Notes under the pieces: model-generated
What the model was told of the DNA's origin: nothing
The model's database searches: none
The model's input: only the letters and a program-made list of their open reading frames with translations
From: Zhengitettix transpicula
Lineage: Eukaryota > Arthropoda > Insecta > Orthoptera > Tetrigidae
Assembly: GCA_037074705.1 (NCBI GenBank)
Contig: CM073590.1
Coordinates: 178,203,246 to 178,267,245 of the forward strand
Length of the DNA: 64,000 nt
Direction: 5' to 3'
Program-made: the position numbers and the translations under genes
Shown: one piece after another, positions 33,000 through 45,694 of the stretch
Numbering within the stretch: position 1 is the first letter of the stretch
Layout of the letters: every line of letters starts with the position of its first letter

Positions 33000-34530
33000 T
33001 TATTCAAAAAACCTTAAGTTTAATTTGTAATAAATTTCATTACTTCACATTGACAAATACGTGAATAATCATTTGCTTAAGCAAAACTATCCATAAATTA
33101 AAGAGTTGTTAAAGTTAAATTGATAAACTGAAATAAATATTTATGGTTACCACAATATATGTATATATATAATATTTATAGCTGTATTTATAAAGTATGT
33201 TACATAACTTTACAGTAACTAATTTTTTTGCTGGATATTATTGCTATTATCTGACATCTGAACCATAAACTTTATGGTCTACCAAGAATAAAGCTTTATT
33301 TGGATCTCATTATGTTCTCGACTATCCTGCACACACTTCAATGAGAATTAAACCCGCGCAGTCAAATCCATTTATACAAACATAATGTATACACCGATAT
33401 TGCTGTTACAAAATTAGGGTTCACTTTTGACGAATTAATCGAGCTGTTTACTCATACTCTATGAGATATATATTGAAAATCCTGTTTCTTTAGTAATTTA
33501 CAACGTTAATCAGTGTATTTATTTGAGCTAACAAGGGCAGTTCTATATGATATTACATCGCTACGCCAATCTTGCATTGAAAAAAAACCTATGAATATAT
33601 ACTATATATAAAGTTGAATAATGTCGGGTCCTTCGGTTCTCAGAGGCTTTTGCAGGATCATAAAAGTGTGATTTCCAATTGTGGAGGTGTAGGTTTTACC
33701 AGTAATGCTTAGTTGCACTATCTTGCTAGAAGCTGAAACTCAAGTAGATATTGTACTAATATCTAAACAAAAGCTGAATAATTCTTTATATTGACTTTCC
33801 TGTCTGTGAAATGTCCCCCCATTATCATATTCGAGACACCAGTCAAATAATTCCGATAACTCTTATGTGGAAAATAATAAAATGGAAACTCGAAGCATTA
33901 AAGCGATGGGATCTTTCGCAGCAGTAATGATTGTGAAAATAAACCCTTCAACAAACACATATAACTACCGCGTTAAAACATTATTTGTAAGAGTTATTTT
34001 AAAACATACATCCATTTTAAATAATGATTGCTAATTTGCCAAGCACCAGGTTCTTTAGCTTTTTTTCCGTGAATGTCTGCATTAATGATCATTGGGTGAC
34101 AAAAACATATAGCTTCAGTAAAGATATATTCTCGATATTAAGCAAATATTCTTGTCCCGATTTCAGATGACAATATCTTAAATTTCGGTGTATTGTTACA
34201 ATTACTAGATTAGTCTATGTGACGTAACGAAACAAAAGTTCTGTACGTTTGAGTGTAAAATAGTCTAGGCGGCGGTGGTCACAGCACATTGAACGAAATA
34301 GGTTGGCTGTGTAAGCCAAACCCATTGTCGAAACTAAAAAAAGAAAGATAATGAAATCTCACAAAAGGAATTTTAAGAAGCTCACCTTGACACCTTTCCA
34401 AATGTACGAGGTCATCTAATTTCCGTCAATAAAGGTTTATTCAATGTTAATCTGCGTCGTCTGTGGAAGCAACTCTGCTTCGCATTTTAGATGACTTAGT
34501 ACCAATAACCAAACCAATATCCCAATCAAA
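33000..34530. other. Upstream region of SLC66A3
   Basis: AT-rich sequence without recognisable gene. Bases 33709-33740 are an exact inverted copy of 36302-36333 in SLC66A3 exon 3. A more CpG-rich stretch around 34195-34330 may include the promoter of SLC66A3; no TATA box is claimed. Confidence 0.4.
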
Positions 34531-37500
34531 ATGAGTATTGCACAAATAATATCTGACACATTAAGCATTATAACGATTGGATTATGCTTCATATTGAAGA
34601 TACCTCAAATTGTTAATATATATCAAGCAAAAAGTGCAATTGGTATCAACATTTATGGATTACTTCTAGAACTAACAAGGTAACTAGCCGATTACTTTCT
34701 TAAAGAAATGTATTCTATAGAAACAGTACTTATATTTAATGGTTCATTTTCCAGTTACTCTGTTATGACATGCTACAATTACTGTAATGGATACTCTCTT
34801 CTTTCCTACATGGAATACCCTATCATTTTAGTTCAAGAAGTTATTTTAATTTACCTAGTATTGAAGTTCAAAAGTATGCTTAATTCAAATAGCTTCATAC
34901 TGTTTGGAGTCTATCTGGGAGTCATGACATCATTTACCCTTGGTGTTATTCCAAAAACTATACTGTCCTTTTTAGCTGTGAGTATTAATAAATAAATGAT
35001 AGTTTGCATAAACAGTAAGTATTGTTGCTTGAAATAATAATTTAATATTTTCATTGTGCCTGATATTTTATAAAGCAGTGTTCATCATAACATTGCAGCA
35101 GTTTTTCTTGGCGTAATGGGTTTGTGTACATATAACTAAATGAAAATAACTATAAAATACATACTGAATCAATTTGAAACCAGGAAATTGATAATTACTT
35201 TAATTTTAACTAGGTATAGCATTTCCTTGTTTATAATCATTGAGTATCAATACAAAAAATGTATGTAGATTTGAGTTTTGTTAATTTGTTTTTTCTTTGT
35301 AAAACTGTTGTGTGAACATCTTCCTCTGCTAAAAATGTACCAAAAGGTATGCTGTATCTCATTGAAAAGGGCAACATCACATAATGGATGTTGGTCTTTG
35401 TATTAGGTCATATTCCATACATCAAAAAGCTGGGATTCAAGGTGTAAAATGTAATTTTGTGCAGAAATTACAGTAATAACCTGTAAATTAAAATTTCTTT
35501 ATTTTGCAATAATAATGCCTTGTTTTAATATAAATTTAATTCTGTTAACGCTAATTGTGTAGTGGTTCTTATATAAAATTTTTTTTAATCAGATTTTATT
35601 ATATTTTAACTGTTTAATATTGTCTAGCAGTTTATTATATATAGTAATACCATTAAAATATTGGTTAACTATTTCTTATTAAAGTATATTCATTGTATTT
35701 CAATTTCTTTTCATCCACTATATTCCAAGTAAACATTTTCCCAGTGAATATTCCCTATATTTGTTTTAACAAGTAGAATTTATTAAATATAAATAGATGC
35801 ATTATGTAAGATATGTAAAGAGGATTATAGTGAAGTGTTTGAAATTAAAACAAAAAACATTTTCAAAATACTTTTCATTAAATGTTAACAAGAATATCAT
35901 TATACTTATGGCCACCAATACGAACCTAAATTAATTCTACAAAGTATACAAATGAAGGAAGGAAATTCATATTTGAACATCATTAATACAAAGTATTAAA
36001 TGCATTTAAGTTCTTAATATATATTAAACAATTTACTCTAAAATATTTTCCTATTTTTGAGCTTATCATATAAATTTTGTGATGACACTATATGTTATAG
36101 TAACATATCTTATTAACAATAATGACTATTCATTTCAACATATCTTATTGTTTTACACATATCTCGTATATTTATTCAATTCTCAATGAGTTATTAGAGA
36201 CCAATCAAATCGTAATGTTGATAAATAAATCTTATGAGTGTTCACTGTTATTCTAACTATGAAAAATAATTAATTTTTCTCTTACAGCCGTTATGCACAC
36301 CAGTTTCAGCTTCTAGCAAGATAGTGCAACTAATGGAAATATTAAAAACTAAAAACGCTTCCTCTGTTAGTATTCTAACATGGTTTCTGTCTGCATTTAC
36401 TAACTTAAGTAAGTATTTTTGATCTGAAAATATACTTTGTCACAATCTATTAAGGTAACAAACTAACACCATTGATAATTTGTTAAAACATTGAATCATT
36501 ATTATTCAGTCTTCCATGGAAAGTCCTTTCTGGTTTACATTACAATATTTTATTTAAAAAACAGTAACTTTTCATGTATCAAGCTGTCATATTCATCTGA
36601 AGTTATCATAAATAATTTTACTAATTATATCATAGTACAATTTAGTTTTATTTATCTGCCATTGCCATACAAACATAATAATTTTATTTTACTTTATTAA
36701 TTTTTACATAATTTAAAGTTTAATGCTTTAAAATTATTACAATTATAGTGTTATTTGAAACTATTAGTTCACAATGACTGTAGTAAATATTACATACACC
36801 TGAATAATTAAATTTTGTGTGTTATGGCAATAACTACTTTTTGACCGTCTTATGAATATTTTTACTTATGACTTAAGTATCTGTTATGTAAATGTCTTGT
36901 TACAATTGATAAGTTGTTATATTTATCTCATATTTTATGTATCAGAAAGTCTGTCTCTAAATAAAATTTATTAATCTTTATAATGTTAATATGCTTTGAG
37001 TTCATCAGACCATGATGACTTAAGGTTATACCGACCTTTATATGCCATCTTAACTAAATAATTATTATGTTAATAATTTAAATTACATAAAAATTAATAT
37101 ATTTAAGTAAAGTAAAATTAATGAGGTTGCATAGTATGGAAATACTAACTTCTATTAAGATGCAATTCATATAATTTATATTCATATTGACAGCAGCTTA
37201 ATATGACATCTTGATATGCTGAAAGGTACAGTTTTGGGGGAAAAAAGTATTGCAATATAAACAAAAAATGAGTGTACAGGTAAGGTTGAAAAATAAAGAG
37301 TCAATTATAACAAGAAACAAACTTGGGATTCAAATATCAAAATAATTTTATAAGAATCTTAACTATTTTTTATATTTAACAATCCTTAACTCAATGTCAA
37401 TTACATTGTTCCTTTGTTCTCAGAGTAACAAGTCAATTTTGAACAACATTTTCTTGAATAGTAGTAAACGATCTGTATTAATCACATTAATTTTTAGCTC

Positions 37501-37625
37501 GAGTATACACAATCTACATGGATTCAGCAGACGTAACACTACTTGCCAACTTTAGTATATCAGTTTTTCTCAGCAGCTCAATAATGATAGCTGCTATAGT
37601 ATACAAACATCCGAAGAAAGAATAA
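34531..37625 (+). CDS. SLC66A3: SLC66A3 (PQLC3) PQ-loop membrane protein, complete
   Basis: Four coding exons: 34531-34679, 34755-34977, 36288-36408 and 37498-37625 (total 621 nt, 206 aa, stop TAA). Donors are GTAACT, GTGAGT and GTAAGT; acceptors are TTCCAG, CTTACAG and TTTTTAG; the phases match throughout. The protein is almost entirely hydrophobic segments separated by short loops. The first PQ-loop repeat has CFILKIPQIVNIYQAKSAIG. The middle has NGYSLLSYMEYPIILVQEVI, the block typical of this orthologue. The second repeat has PVSASSKIVQLMEILKTKNA, where the PQ pair is replaced, as in the vertebrate protein. Human SLC66A3 is of similar length. Family members are polytopic proteins of endomembranes; the substrate of this one is not established. 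The poly(A) signal AATAAA overlaps the stop codon at 37621. Intron 1 is only 75 bp; intron 2 is 1.3 kb. Confidence 0.94.
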
Positions 37626-39440
37626 ATTATGAAAAATTTGTCTGTTCCTTTTTTTTAAATCGGATAACTTTGAGATAGGTGAGTAGCTCCTATTAATAAA
37701 TTATAATTTATCATATGAAATTGTAAATCTTCTAGGTATCAGTATAATTTTTACAATACATTCAATTACAAGACTAATCAACATCCTATTTATATACACA
37801 TTGATTTATGAATATGTCTAATAGCTGTAAAAGGTGACCCTCCTCTTTACTCTAAAATATTTTCAGAAAGCAAGTGGCCAAAATGCCATTTTAATATAAT
37901 AAAGATACATGTGGCTTATCATAGTACAAAAGAACAGACACATTTAATTTAAGTAATGTATTGCTCACTATTGAAATAATGTCTGTATTTCAATAGAATG
38001 TTGTACCTCAAATAATTACATTTTCATTTATAGTTTGATTACTAATTTTGTTAATTTTTCAGCATTCGTATCATCCTGGAAGAATGTATCAACAATTAAA
38101 TATTTAGCTGCTGGAATATTTCATGTTCTTCAACACTAATATCTATTAGCAGTATAACAAAAAGCAAACAAGTTGTATTTGTAATGTGATTAAATTTTCA
38201 AATATATTCTTTACAATCTCTCTAAATTAGATTAATTTAATTAATTATGAGATCATGTATAATTTACTTTCATTAAATATTTAATGATTTTTCATTGCTC
38301 AATAATTTTATCCCAGTATTTATATCTCTTAAAACCAGGAAACTTTTGAAGAATGAAAAAAAAATTAAAAGCTCATTTTCCACATACTAGCCACCACCAT
38401 TGCATTGCAGTTTTAGATCGCATGTTTAAATTCAATTGGCATATTCTTACTTTTAATTTAATCCCTCTTTAAGAGCAAATACAAAGATGTTAAAATATAT
38501 CTTGTTTGTGAACACAAGATATAAGATTTCTTAGCTGCTTCAGAATCGGAGGACACGGAACATGTTTCTAAATTTCTACTTGGATCATTCAGCATTGTTT
38601 TCAATGTGAAGATCTTATATAACATCACACAACCAACATATTTCATAATTGCACATTTTCGTCAGAAAATCCTAACCCTGTATACATTAAAAAACTTTAT
38701 TCCTCAATAGCAGGTAAGGAGTGCTTCAAACTTGACATTTCTTCACACCAGTTACATTACCCATAGTCGAAATAAATTTTTGAATTATATACATTACTGA
38801 ACATAATATTTTTTTTTTTCAAATAAAGAGTATATCATTAAAGGAACTAAGGCATTATACAAAAATTAAGGTACTGTTTATATACATGTTACAGTATATA
38901 ATACATGAAATATATTTGTTAATTTTAAATTAAAAATTTTCCTTACTCGACCAAATTGTAACTACACAGGTGAATTTCTATTACTCTATAAGTCAAAATA
39001 GAAGCTATAAACTGTTAACAAAATGTGAATTATGGATATCAACTATCTGTTCTTAAAATTTATTAAATAATTTATTCTCAGAATAACGAATTAAAGAGTT
39101 ATTAATTATATTGTTAAAATTACAATTGTCAATGAACTCTAATCACAATGCTTAGATAAAATTATCTATGATTTGGAAAAAATCAGAGAAAATATGCATT
39201 TCATTATTGTTGACTATTTCATTCTAAGAAGTGACATTTTCCTGAATACCTCCTTAATGATTCTAACAAAAAATAACAATATTTCAATGAAATTATAGAA
39301 TTTTTCAAGTTTAAACTTAATCAATCTCTTCAAAGTTCATTCTCAGGTAAGGATTTTTCCCATTAAATAAAAAGAGTATCATGTTTAGCTGCTTTCCAGC
39401 AATGTTTACAATAAATGTTCAAAATTGTGACCACAAACAA
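37626..39440. other. Intergenic, no gene seen
   Basis: AT-rich, stop-dense on both strands. A minus-strand frame at 38458-38646 lacks any recognisable motif. Nothing supported. Confidence 0.4.
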
Positions 39441-39444
39441 ACGT

Positions 39445-39575
39445 AAACCCTGATCGCCAGATTTATTGATCACTTCTTATGGGGACATCTGAAGGCCATT
39501 GTTTGCACGAGTCCAGTTGACTCAATTGAGAACCTAATTGATAGAAAGAAGCACTTTGCGATGACAAATGAACAA
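39445..39575 (+). pseudogene. Tc1/mariner-superfamily transposase fragment
   Basis: Translation gives FIDHFLWGHLKAIVCTSPVD followed by SIENLIDRKKHF. This resembles the DxFLWGxLKxxVYxTPVxTxEEL segment after the last catalytic aspartate of insect Tc1/mariner-type transposases. Only this piece is visible. Confidence 0.5.
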
Positions 39576-39708
39576 TGTTTTTCTTTTAATGCCTCATTTT
39601 TGTGTTTGTATCACAATGTCACTTCCCACTATAATTCCTATACAAAATATGTATGTTCTAGTAAGCTGTACCTCCTGTCCAATTTTGTTACATGACTGTC
39701 GAATCATC

Positions 39709-39712
<4 letters not shown>

Positions 39713-39747
<35 letters not shown>

Positions 39748-40013
39748 GACACATACTCATAACTCATTTGAATAGTCAATGCAGCTGACGTACCTTAAAT
39801 CAACAGTTGGTCCAGTCAGGCTGTGCTGAAATAAAAACCCAGATGTTCTAGGACCTCAGCCCCCTTCATCAGGATAGTAGGCCTGAATGTTGTGTTGCTC
39901 AGACCTACTGTCCTGAAGAAAAGTTTTCTGACTCAAATTTTTTACATATTTCTTCACATCCTAGCTACAGCAACTTCTCTTTGTCCCTATTGCCTATCCC
40001 AATGAGTCAATTA
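39713..40013. repeat. (TA)n-linked dispersed repeat
   Basis: A (TG)n(TA)n tract at 39713-39747 is followed by AAATCAACAGTTGGTCCAGT, CAGCCCCCTTCATCAGGATA and GTAGGCCTGAATGTTG, and a closing CCCTATTGCCTATCCC. The same ingredients appear at 40445-40690, 51195-51425 and in the 47.7-48.0 kb palindrome. Confidence 0.6.
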
Positions 40014-40228
40014 GTTTGACAATGCCACATTATCCTTACTTGCTTTATGTATATAGTTATATGTGTACAAATAATAAGTCTGATTTACATTTATATAGTG
40101 CAGGTAAGTAGGAAACAGACAGTTCAAGATGGATCAATTCTTGGAGATTGGTAAGAATAAATTTCCAGAGTTCTATTTCATGAAATATAATTTAATTACA
40201 GGTGGTATTCACTTAAAAAATACTCAAT

Positions 40229-41676
40229 ATGTCAACTACAAATGAACTGAAAACATGGCCAATGATACCTAAACTAAATAAAAATCTTAAATTGCCAAAG
40301 GAAGATTATGAACCAATAATAAAAAATGCTTTGAAAAAAGAAAAGATGATTACTAAGGCTGTAAGAATATTGATATATTATATTGCATATGTAAATAAGC
40401 AAGTAAATTAAATGTAGCATTGTCAAATTAATTCAATTAGATATGAAAGAAGGATAGAGAGCGGCAGACTTATTAAATTGAACCCGTGATTTGAATTATC
40501 AAGGGCTTCAGTTTCCTTCTTCAGGACAGGTCTGAATGTTGTGCCAGCTGTTCAAGGCAGTAGGTCAGAACATTCAGAGCTAATGGCCCAAAGACAGGGA
40601 CTTTGAGCCCTCAAAACTGACTTGTCCCTGGTTCCCAGCCTTTTGACTCCAACTTTCAATTTATGGTACGCCAGTTGCTATCTATCCCTCTTTATATATA
40701 TGAGTAGGGATGAGACATTGTCAAATAATTAAAACAATTAACATGGAAATGAAATACTGAATGGCAACACAAAGCTTTCAAATAAACCACCACCTTTCTG
40801 TCTTCCTTATCCATTCTTATTATTTTAAATTAATTTGAAACTATCACACCATTACTATATATGTGTATATGTTTGCACTTTCGTTTCTTGGAAAAAACTT
40901 TTTCTTTCACTTGACTAAAAAATGTTTCAGTATATTCTTACATTTTTAAGATAAGTTTCAAGGTTTATAAAGTACACTTTATTTTTTACAGTAAGTTTAT
41001 ATAACGTTTTTTCACATTAGATCTGATAGTTAATTCATGGTCTATTTGGCTAAACTTTGATTGAAACGTCTTCTGTTCTTCCTGCATTATATCATTTGAT
41101 TTGATTGATTTTATTAAATCCATTAGTCCTTGACTGAGGAAATATGATACATTGAAATCTTTATACTAATATAGTTAGACATTATTCACTCAATAACAAA
41201 TTAGTTTATTGTAAAACACTAAGTGCCTATATTGTCATCACCATCAAAGATCCTCACTAAATGTTTTTAAGTAACTATTTTTACCAAATCAGATATAATT
41301 TCATTCTGAATATCTGACTGGGACACGGGTATAAAAATCATAAGACAACTGGAGTTACTATCTAATGTTGGCTAATCTTTACTGTCCGGAACTTCGAAAA
41401 AAAAAATTTCGCGTGTTTTCTGGATACTAGACGAAATTCTAAGACCCCTTTTGAAAGACTTTTGGACTGCGAATTTTGTTCAGTAAAGACGAGCCAAATT
41501 ATAATAATATATTGTGTATGACTTTATATGTTGAATTTATTAGAGCAATAGTTAAAGAACATATTTTCTTACATTTACAGACATTGTATAAGATAGAAGA
41601 CTTTGAAAATAGAACTAAAATCAAACTTGGCAAATTTGTTAAAGATGTCAATGCAGATTTAAACAAAACAACATAA
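40229..41676 (+). CDS. Possible two-exon small protein, not recognised
   Basis: Exon 1 runs from ATG at 40229 to 40360 (44 codons, then GTAAGA). Exon 2 runs from 41581 (after TTACATTTACAG) to the stop TAA at 41674-41676. Both are phase 0, giving 75 residues. The protein is hydrophilic and lysine-rich, with LKLPKEDYEPIIKNALKKEK in exon 1 and KIEDFENRTKIKLGKFVKDV in exon 2, predicted helical; there is no signal peptide or membrane segment. AATAAA follows the stop at once. An upstream 5' UTR exon ending at 40150 is conceivable. It ends convergently with TBC1D7, about 620 bp away. The intron contains a (TA)-linked repeat at 40445-40690. The gene is inferred from open frames and splice signals only; an additional internal exon cannot be excluded. 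Confidence 0.45.
40445..40700. repeat. Foldback-type dispersed repeat in an intron
   Basis: Opens with AGGATAGAGAGCGGCAGACT and closes with an inverted CAGTTGCTATCTATCCCTC before a short (TA)n. Inside are TTTCCTTCTTCAGGACAGGT and GTCTGAATGTTG. It is related to 39713-40013, 51195-51425 and 47698-48022. Confidence 0.6.
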
Positions 41677-42299
41677 ATAAATGGTGAAAAATATATATTG
41701 TCAATTCATGGTTTATGAGTGTATCTAGTAAACAGATTAAATTTTTTAAAGGTTACATTGGAGAAGAGACTTGCAATGTTCAGTTAATTTATTGAAAAAT
41801 AATGTAATATTAGAAAACCTAAATTTATGTCATATTTAAAGTGGTTGTGATATGGTTCATATTATTAAATGACTTAATTTTAAAATTTCCTGTAGTATAT
41901 ATATTTATATTAAATTCTTCCTGAAAATTCATCAAGTAAATGGTAATATTTATTAACATTTAAAGTAATTATTATTTATATAATTATTGGAACTTAAATG
42001 TTTTCATATGGTAAATAAACTTAATGTAAAATGACAATAGAAATGAATCCATCAATAGAAGAAGTTTTTTTCCACATAATATTTCAATGTTTATGCTCTG
42101 ATTCAATTCAAATGTATATACATTTCAGATTCATATACAATTCAAAATAATGTAATCTGCACTTGAAGCATATATCTCTCCATTGAAAAATGAAAGTTTC
42201 AATGCTTTGAAAGTAAATTTCTTTTATTAAATAAATAAATAAAAACTACATATTTAACACTTTTTAGAACAAATTTCTATTAATTAATAACTTATTTAT

Positions 42300-43232
42300 T
42301 TACTTTGGAAGAGAAAGTCTAATTGGCAAAGGTAATACTTTAGTTGTATCAGTACAGGACACCACACTAAGAGAACTTCCATGTTGCTGCCACATGTCTA
42401 CAGCTTGATTAACTATAGCTTCTGACGCCTCTTCAGAAATATTACTCAAGCACATAGTAACAGATTCTGTTGTAGAACATTTTAATAATGTCCGTCTTAA
42501 GGTGATAAGAACTACTACAGCTACAAATATAAGTATTTTGCTTGAACCACCAGCAACCTTATCCCATATCTTAACCACAGAAGTATCAATTATAATATTT
42601 GCAAAACATGAACAAAACCAATCGTGAAAGGGTAGTGTATCAAGAGCACCAATGCTTTGTAAATGTCCACAAAGTTCTTGGTCTTCTTTTTCCAAAACAC
42701 TTTTCGTATACTTTTTCATTAGACACACATCATTATAAAAATTAACAACAAATTCAAAGAAGCCTTTAGATATCCAATAAATGTCAACATCATTCTCAAA
42801 AACCTTGCAGAGTGTATCTGATATTCGTGACAGACTTCGGTACACGGGATTATCTAGCAAAGTAAATGGATCTATTTCCATTTTACCAGATTGCAAAACC
42901 CACATTAATAAGTACAAATGTGGTTTGGGAGTGTCGTCATCAATATATCTTAACAATTTCAAGGCATTACACAAATCTTTGTATTCCTCTTCGCGTTGTT
43001 GCATAACAAATTCATGACTATCTGTATGAATAGGAACAACATCGAGAAGTACCCGCCACACAAAATTTCTGTAAATACCTGGCACTGTAAAACGTAGGCA
43101 AAACTGGCGTAGTTTCGTTTTATCCAGTGGTTTGTCTTTCAGTAAAATCTCCAAAGATTTCTTCTCTTCTACACTTCTAAAACCAACTTTTTCGTAATAA
43201 GATGATCTAAAGTTTCTTTCATCGGCAGCCAT
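42300..43232 (-). CDS. TBC1D7: TBC1D7, third subunit of the TSC complex, intronless
   Basis: Single open frame of 310 aa from ATG at 43232 to TAA at 42300-42302. TBC1D7 binds TSC1 and stabilises the TSC1-TSC2 GAP complex that restrains Rheb and mTORC1. The N-terminus, RNFRSSYYEKVGFRSVEEKK followed by SLEILLKDKPLD, is nearly the vertebrate one. Other conserved blocks are VPGIYRNFVWRVLLDVVP, DIYWISKGFFEF, LPFHDWFCSCFA, VVKIWDKVAGGSSKILIFVA and SEAIVNQAVDMWQQH. The usual TBC motif with the catalytic arginine (IxxDxxR) is not evident; the matching place reads IHTDSHEF, consistent with a scaffold rather than an active RabGAP. Length is close to the human 293 aa. The coding region has no introns, unlike the other genes here. 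No poly(A) tract or flanking direct repeat marks it as a recent retrocopy. AATAAA on the minus strand lies near 42226. Confidence 0.95.
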   Translation of the reverse strand: MAADERNFRSSYYEKVGFRSVEEKKSLEILLKDKPLDKTKLRQFCLRFTVPGIYRNFVWRVLLDVVPIHTDSHEFVMQQREEEYKDLCNALKLLRYIDDDTPKPHLYLLMWVLQSGKMEIDPFTLLDNPVYRSLSRISDTLCKVFENDVDIYWISKGFFEFVVNFYNDVCLMKKYTKSVLEKEDQELCGHLQSIGALDTLPFHDWFCSCFANIIIDTSVVKIWDKVAGGSSKILIFVAVVVLITLRRTLLKCSTTESVTMCLSNISEEASEAIVNQAVDMWQQHGSSLSVVSCTDTTKVLPLPIRLSLPK

Positions 43233-43794
43233 TTTAAATACATAGAGTTAAAACACAAAAATTATAAACCGACTACGTGAATCCCTCGAGATTCGAGACC
43301 CAAAATTCGTAAAAAACAATGTAAATAAATCTCGATTACGTTGTCACACCAACGACTATCGACAATAGACATCAAAGAACTTCATTTATATCAGTGTGAA
43401 ATATAATGTCTGTATTTATATTTACATATGACATATAATGACCAATCTTTTCAGCCAAAGAAATTAAACATAAATTCCAAACTATAATATGAAGTTTCGA
43501 CATCAGTTTATATCTGTTTCAAACATTTAATCAGTTACACAATCCAGTTCCTAACAAAAAATTTTAAACCAAGATGATGGAATGGTTTAATTATTTGATA
43601 AAAAAAGGTTTATTAAGGTTGAAAAGGAAATGTTATATTTCACATTTTTAATGTTTAATATTTTTTCTGTAAATATTTGTAGTTATGTCAATATATGCAT
43701 TTATGTTACTTACAAAATTAATTCAAGTGAAAGAAAAAGAAATGAAACACACCTACCTGATGTATGTATTTCTATGGTCTTCTCTGCATCACTT

Positions 43795-43960
43795 TTAGGC
43801 GAATTGCCGGTTAGGATCCCTAAACTACAGCCTGGGTGTCCTAGTTAACACTTGGCTACCTTTCTCTATCCTTCCGCATCCCCCTTTTTCCTGTTCTATT
43901 AAAGGAGAAATGCCAACACATGGATTACCCACATGTAACATGTTATCTCTAAAAAAAAAG
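43795..43960 (+). repeat. 3' end of the poly(A) retroposon family
   Basis: Contains AGGATCCCTAAACTACAGCC, CCTAGTTAACACTTGGCTAC, CTATTAAAGGAGAAATGCC and ends in CTCTAAAAAAAAAG. It matches the last 140 bp or so of the element at 15618-16160 read on the minus strand. This is a 5'-truncated copy, as expected of target-primed retrotransposition. Confidence 0.75.
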
Positions 43961-44569
43961 ACTGACATGATTCCACAGTTTTCTTGTGTATTTCTGTACC
44001 AACAATGGCGACCAAGTGTAAATATACTATAGTGTGAAATACTATACTCAGCAATGGGACTGACAAGAGATACTGCAAAATCATATGGACAGCAAGTACA
44101 AAGCCAAATGTTGAACTTCCATTAAGTCTATATGTACAAATCCTGAGACGAATTTGATTTAAATTGCAATGGGTAAATGCAGAAGGTCTGTAGAAAATCG
44201 ATCATTAGGCTTTGATTAACAAAGACTTGGTCTCATTTAAAGTTCTATGTTCCAAAACTATCAGATAAAATTTGTAGGGATGCTTACAAATTCAAAATTA
44301 AAACCATTTTCACCTCTCATATATAACAGATTAAATCTACGCTACAAGATTTACAGAATTCAACATTTGAAACATATTTCAGCACTCTTTCAACAGATGA
44401 TCACTCTGTGTAAAAAGCTACCAAGAATTTTATAAAACCTACAAGTCACATACCACCATTAAGGAAAGAATAGGGAAATGGATAAAGAATAGGACATGGA
44501 TCAGTGAGGAGAAGGGTAAATGCCTTTGCATATCTCTAGAGTTAATATGACTACACACACATTTCTGAA

Positions 44570-45630
44570 TGCATCTTGCCCAATGACACTTCAAGCCATT
44601 ATCATCATCAAATGTTCAACAATAAATTAATTGCTGCAATATCCATAAAGGTCCTGCATTTGACCTTATTACAAGACAAATTCTGAAACAGTTACCTTGG
44701 AAATAAATAATATTTTTAACCACTCTGTATAACAGTATTTTAAGAACAACCTATTTTACAATATCTTGGAATTTCTCACAAATAATCCTGATAACTAAAC
44801 ATGGAAAACCACCAAACTATACTTCATCCTATTGCCCCATAAGACTACACACTTATCCAAAATATTTGAAAAAGGACTACTTAAAAAACAGGATACTTTT
44901 TTTGTGAGTTTTCGAACGTCTGTCCACAATATATCAGTGTCTCAGAATTGTGAATGAAATATTAAGTATCTTGGAAGAAAAAAAAGTTTTGCAGCTTTCT
45001 TAGACATTGCACAATATTTGACCATGTTTGGCCCCTTTGCTTATTATACAAATTAAAACTTACTCTTCCCATCAATTATCACCTCATCATAAAGCCCTAT
45101 CTTAGTGATTCTTTCTACCAAACTAAATATGTCTCTATAAGTCACCCAATTGTCTCTGAAGTATCACAGGGTAGTGTCCTAGAACCACTTCTATGCCTTA
45201 CATTCATAAATTGCATACCACAATTATTGTGACCTACGCAGACGATACTGCTATTTTGTTTACTGATAAAGATCCTGCTATTTTATAAAACCTTTGACTG
45301 CCTTGAAGACCGACTCAATTCTTGGCATATAAAAGTAAATCCCACGAAATCAGAATTGACCGTCCAAATGTCACAATAAATAATACACTTTTATCTATCA
45401 CCAATGAAGTTAAATACTTAGGTCTACTACTGGATTCTAACTGTACTTGGAAACTACATCAAACATCCAAAAGAAATTTAATTAAAAATAAACTTTTGTT
45501 ACTTTGCTGAAATTATAAAGTAAAACCAATGTTTTTTCAAATAATCTTCGAAATCTATATTTATATTATTATTGGTTGGCTGTGAGAGTTAAAAATTTGC
45601 TGGCTCTTTTGCAAAATCAATTAGTACCTG

Positions 45631-45694
<64 letters not shown>

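Noticed and set aside
34978..36287. Idea that SLC66A3 intron 2 hides another exon
   Set aside because: The flanking exons already join in phase and give the full family sequence; no conserved segment is missing.
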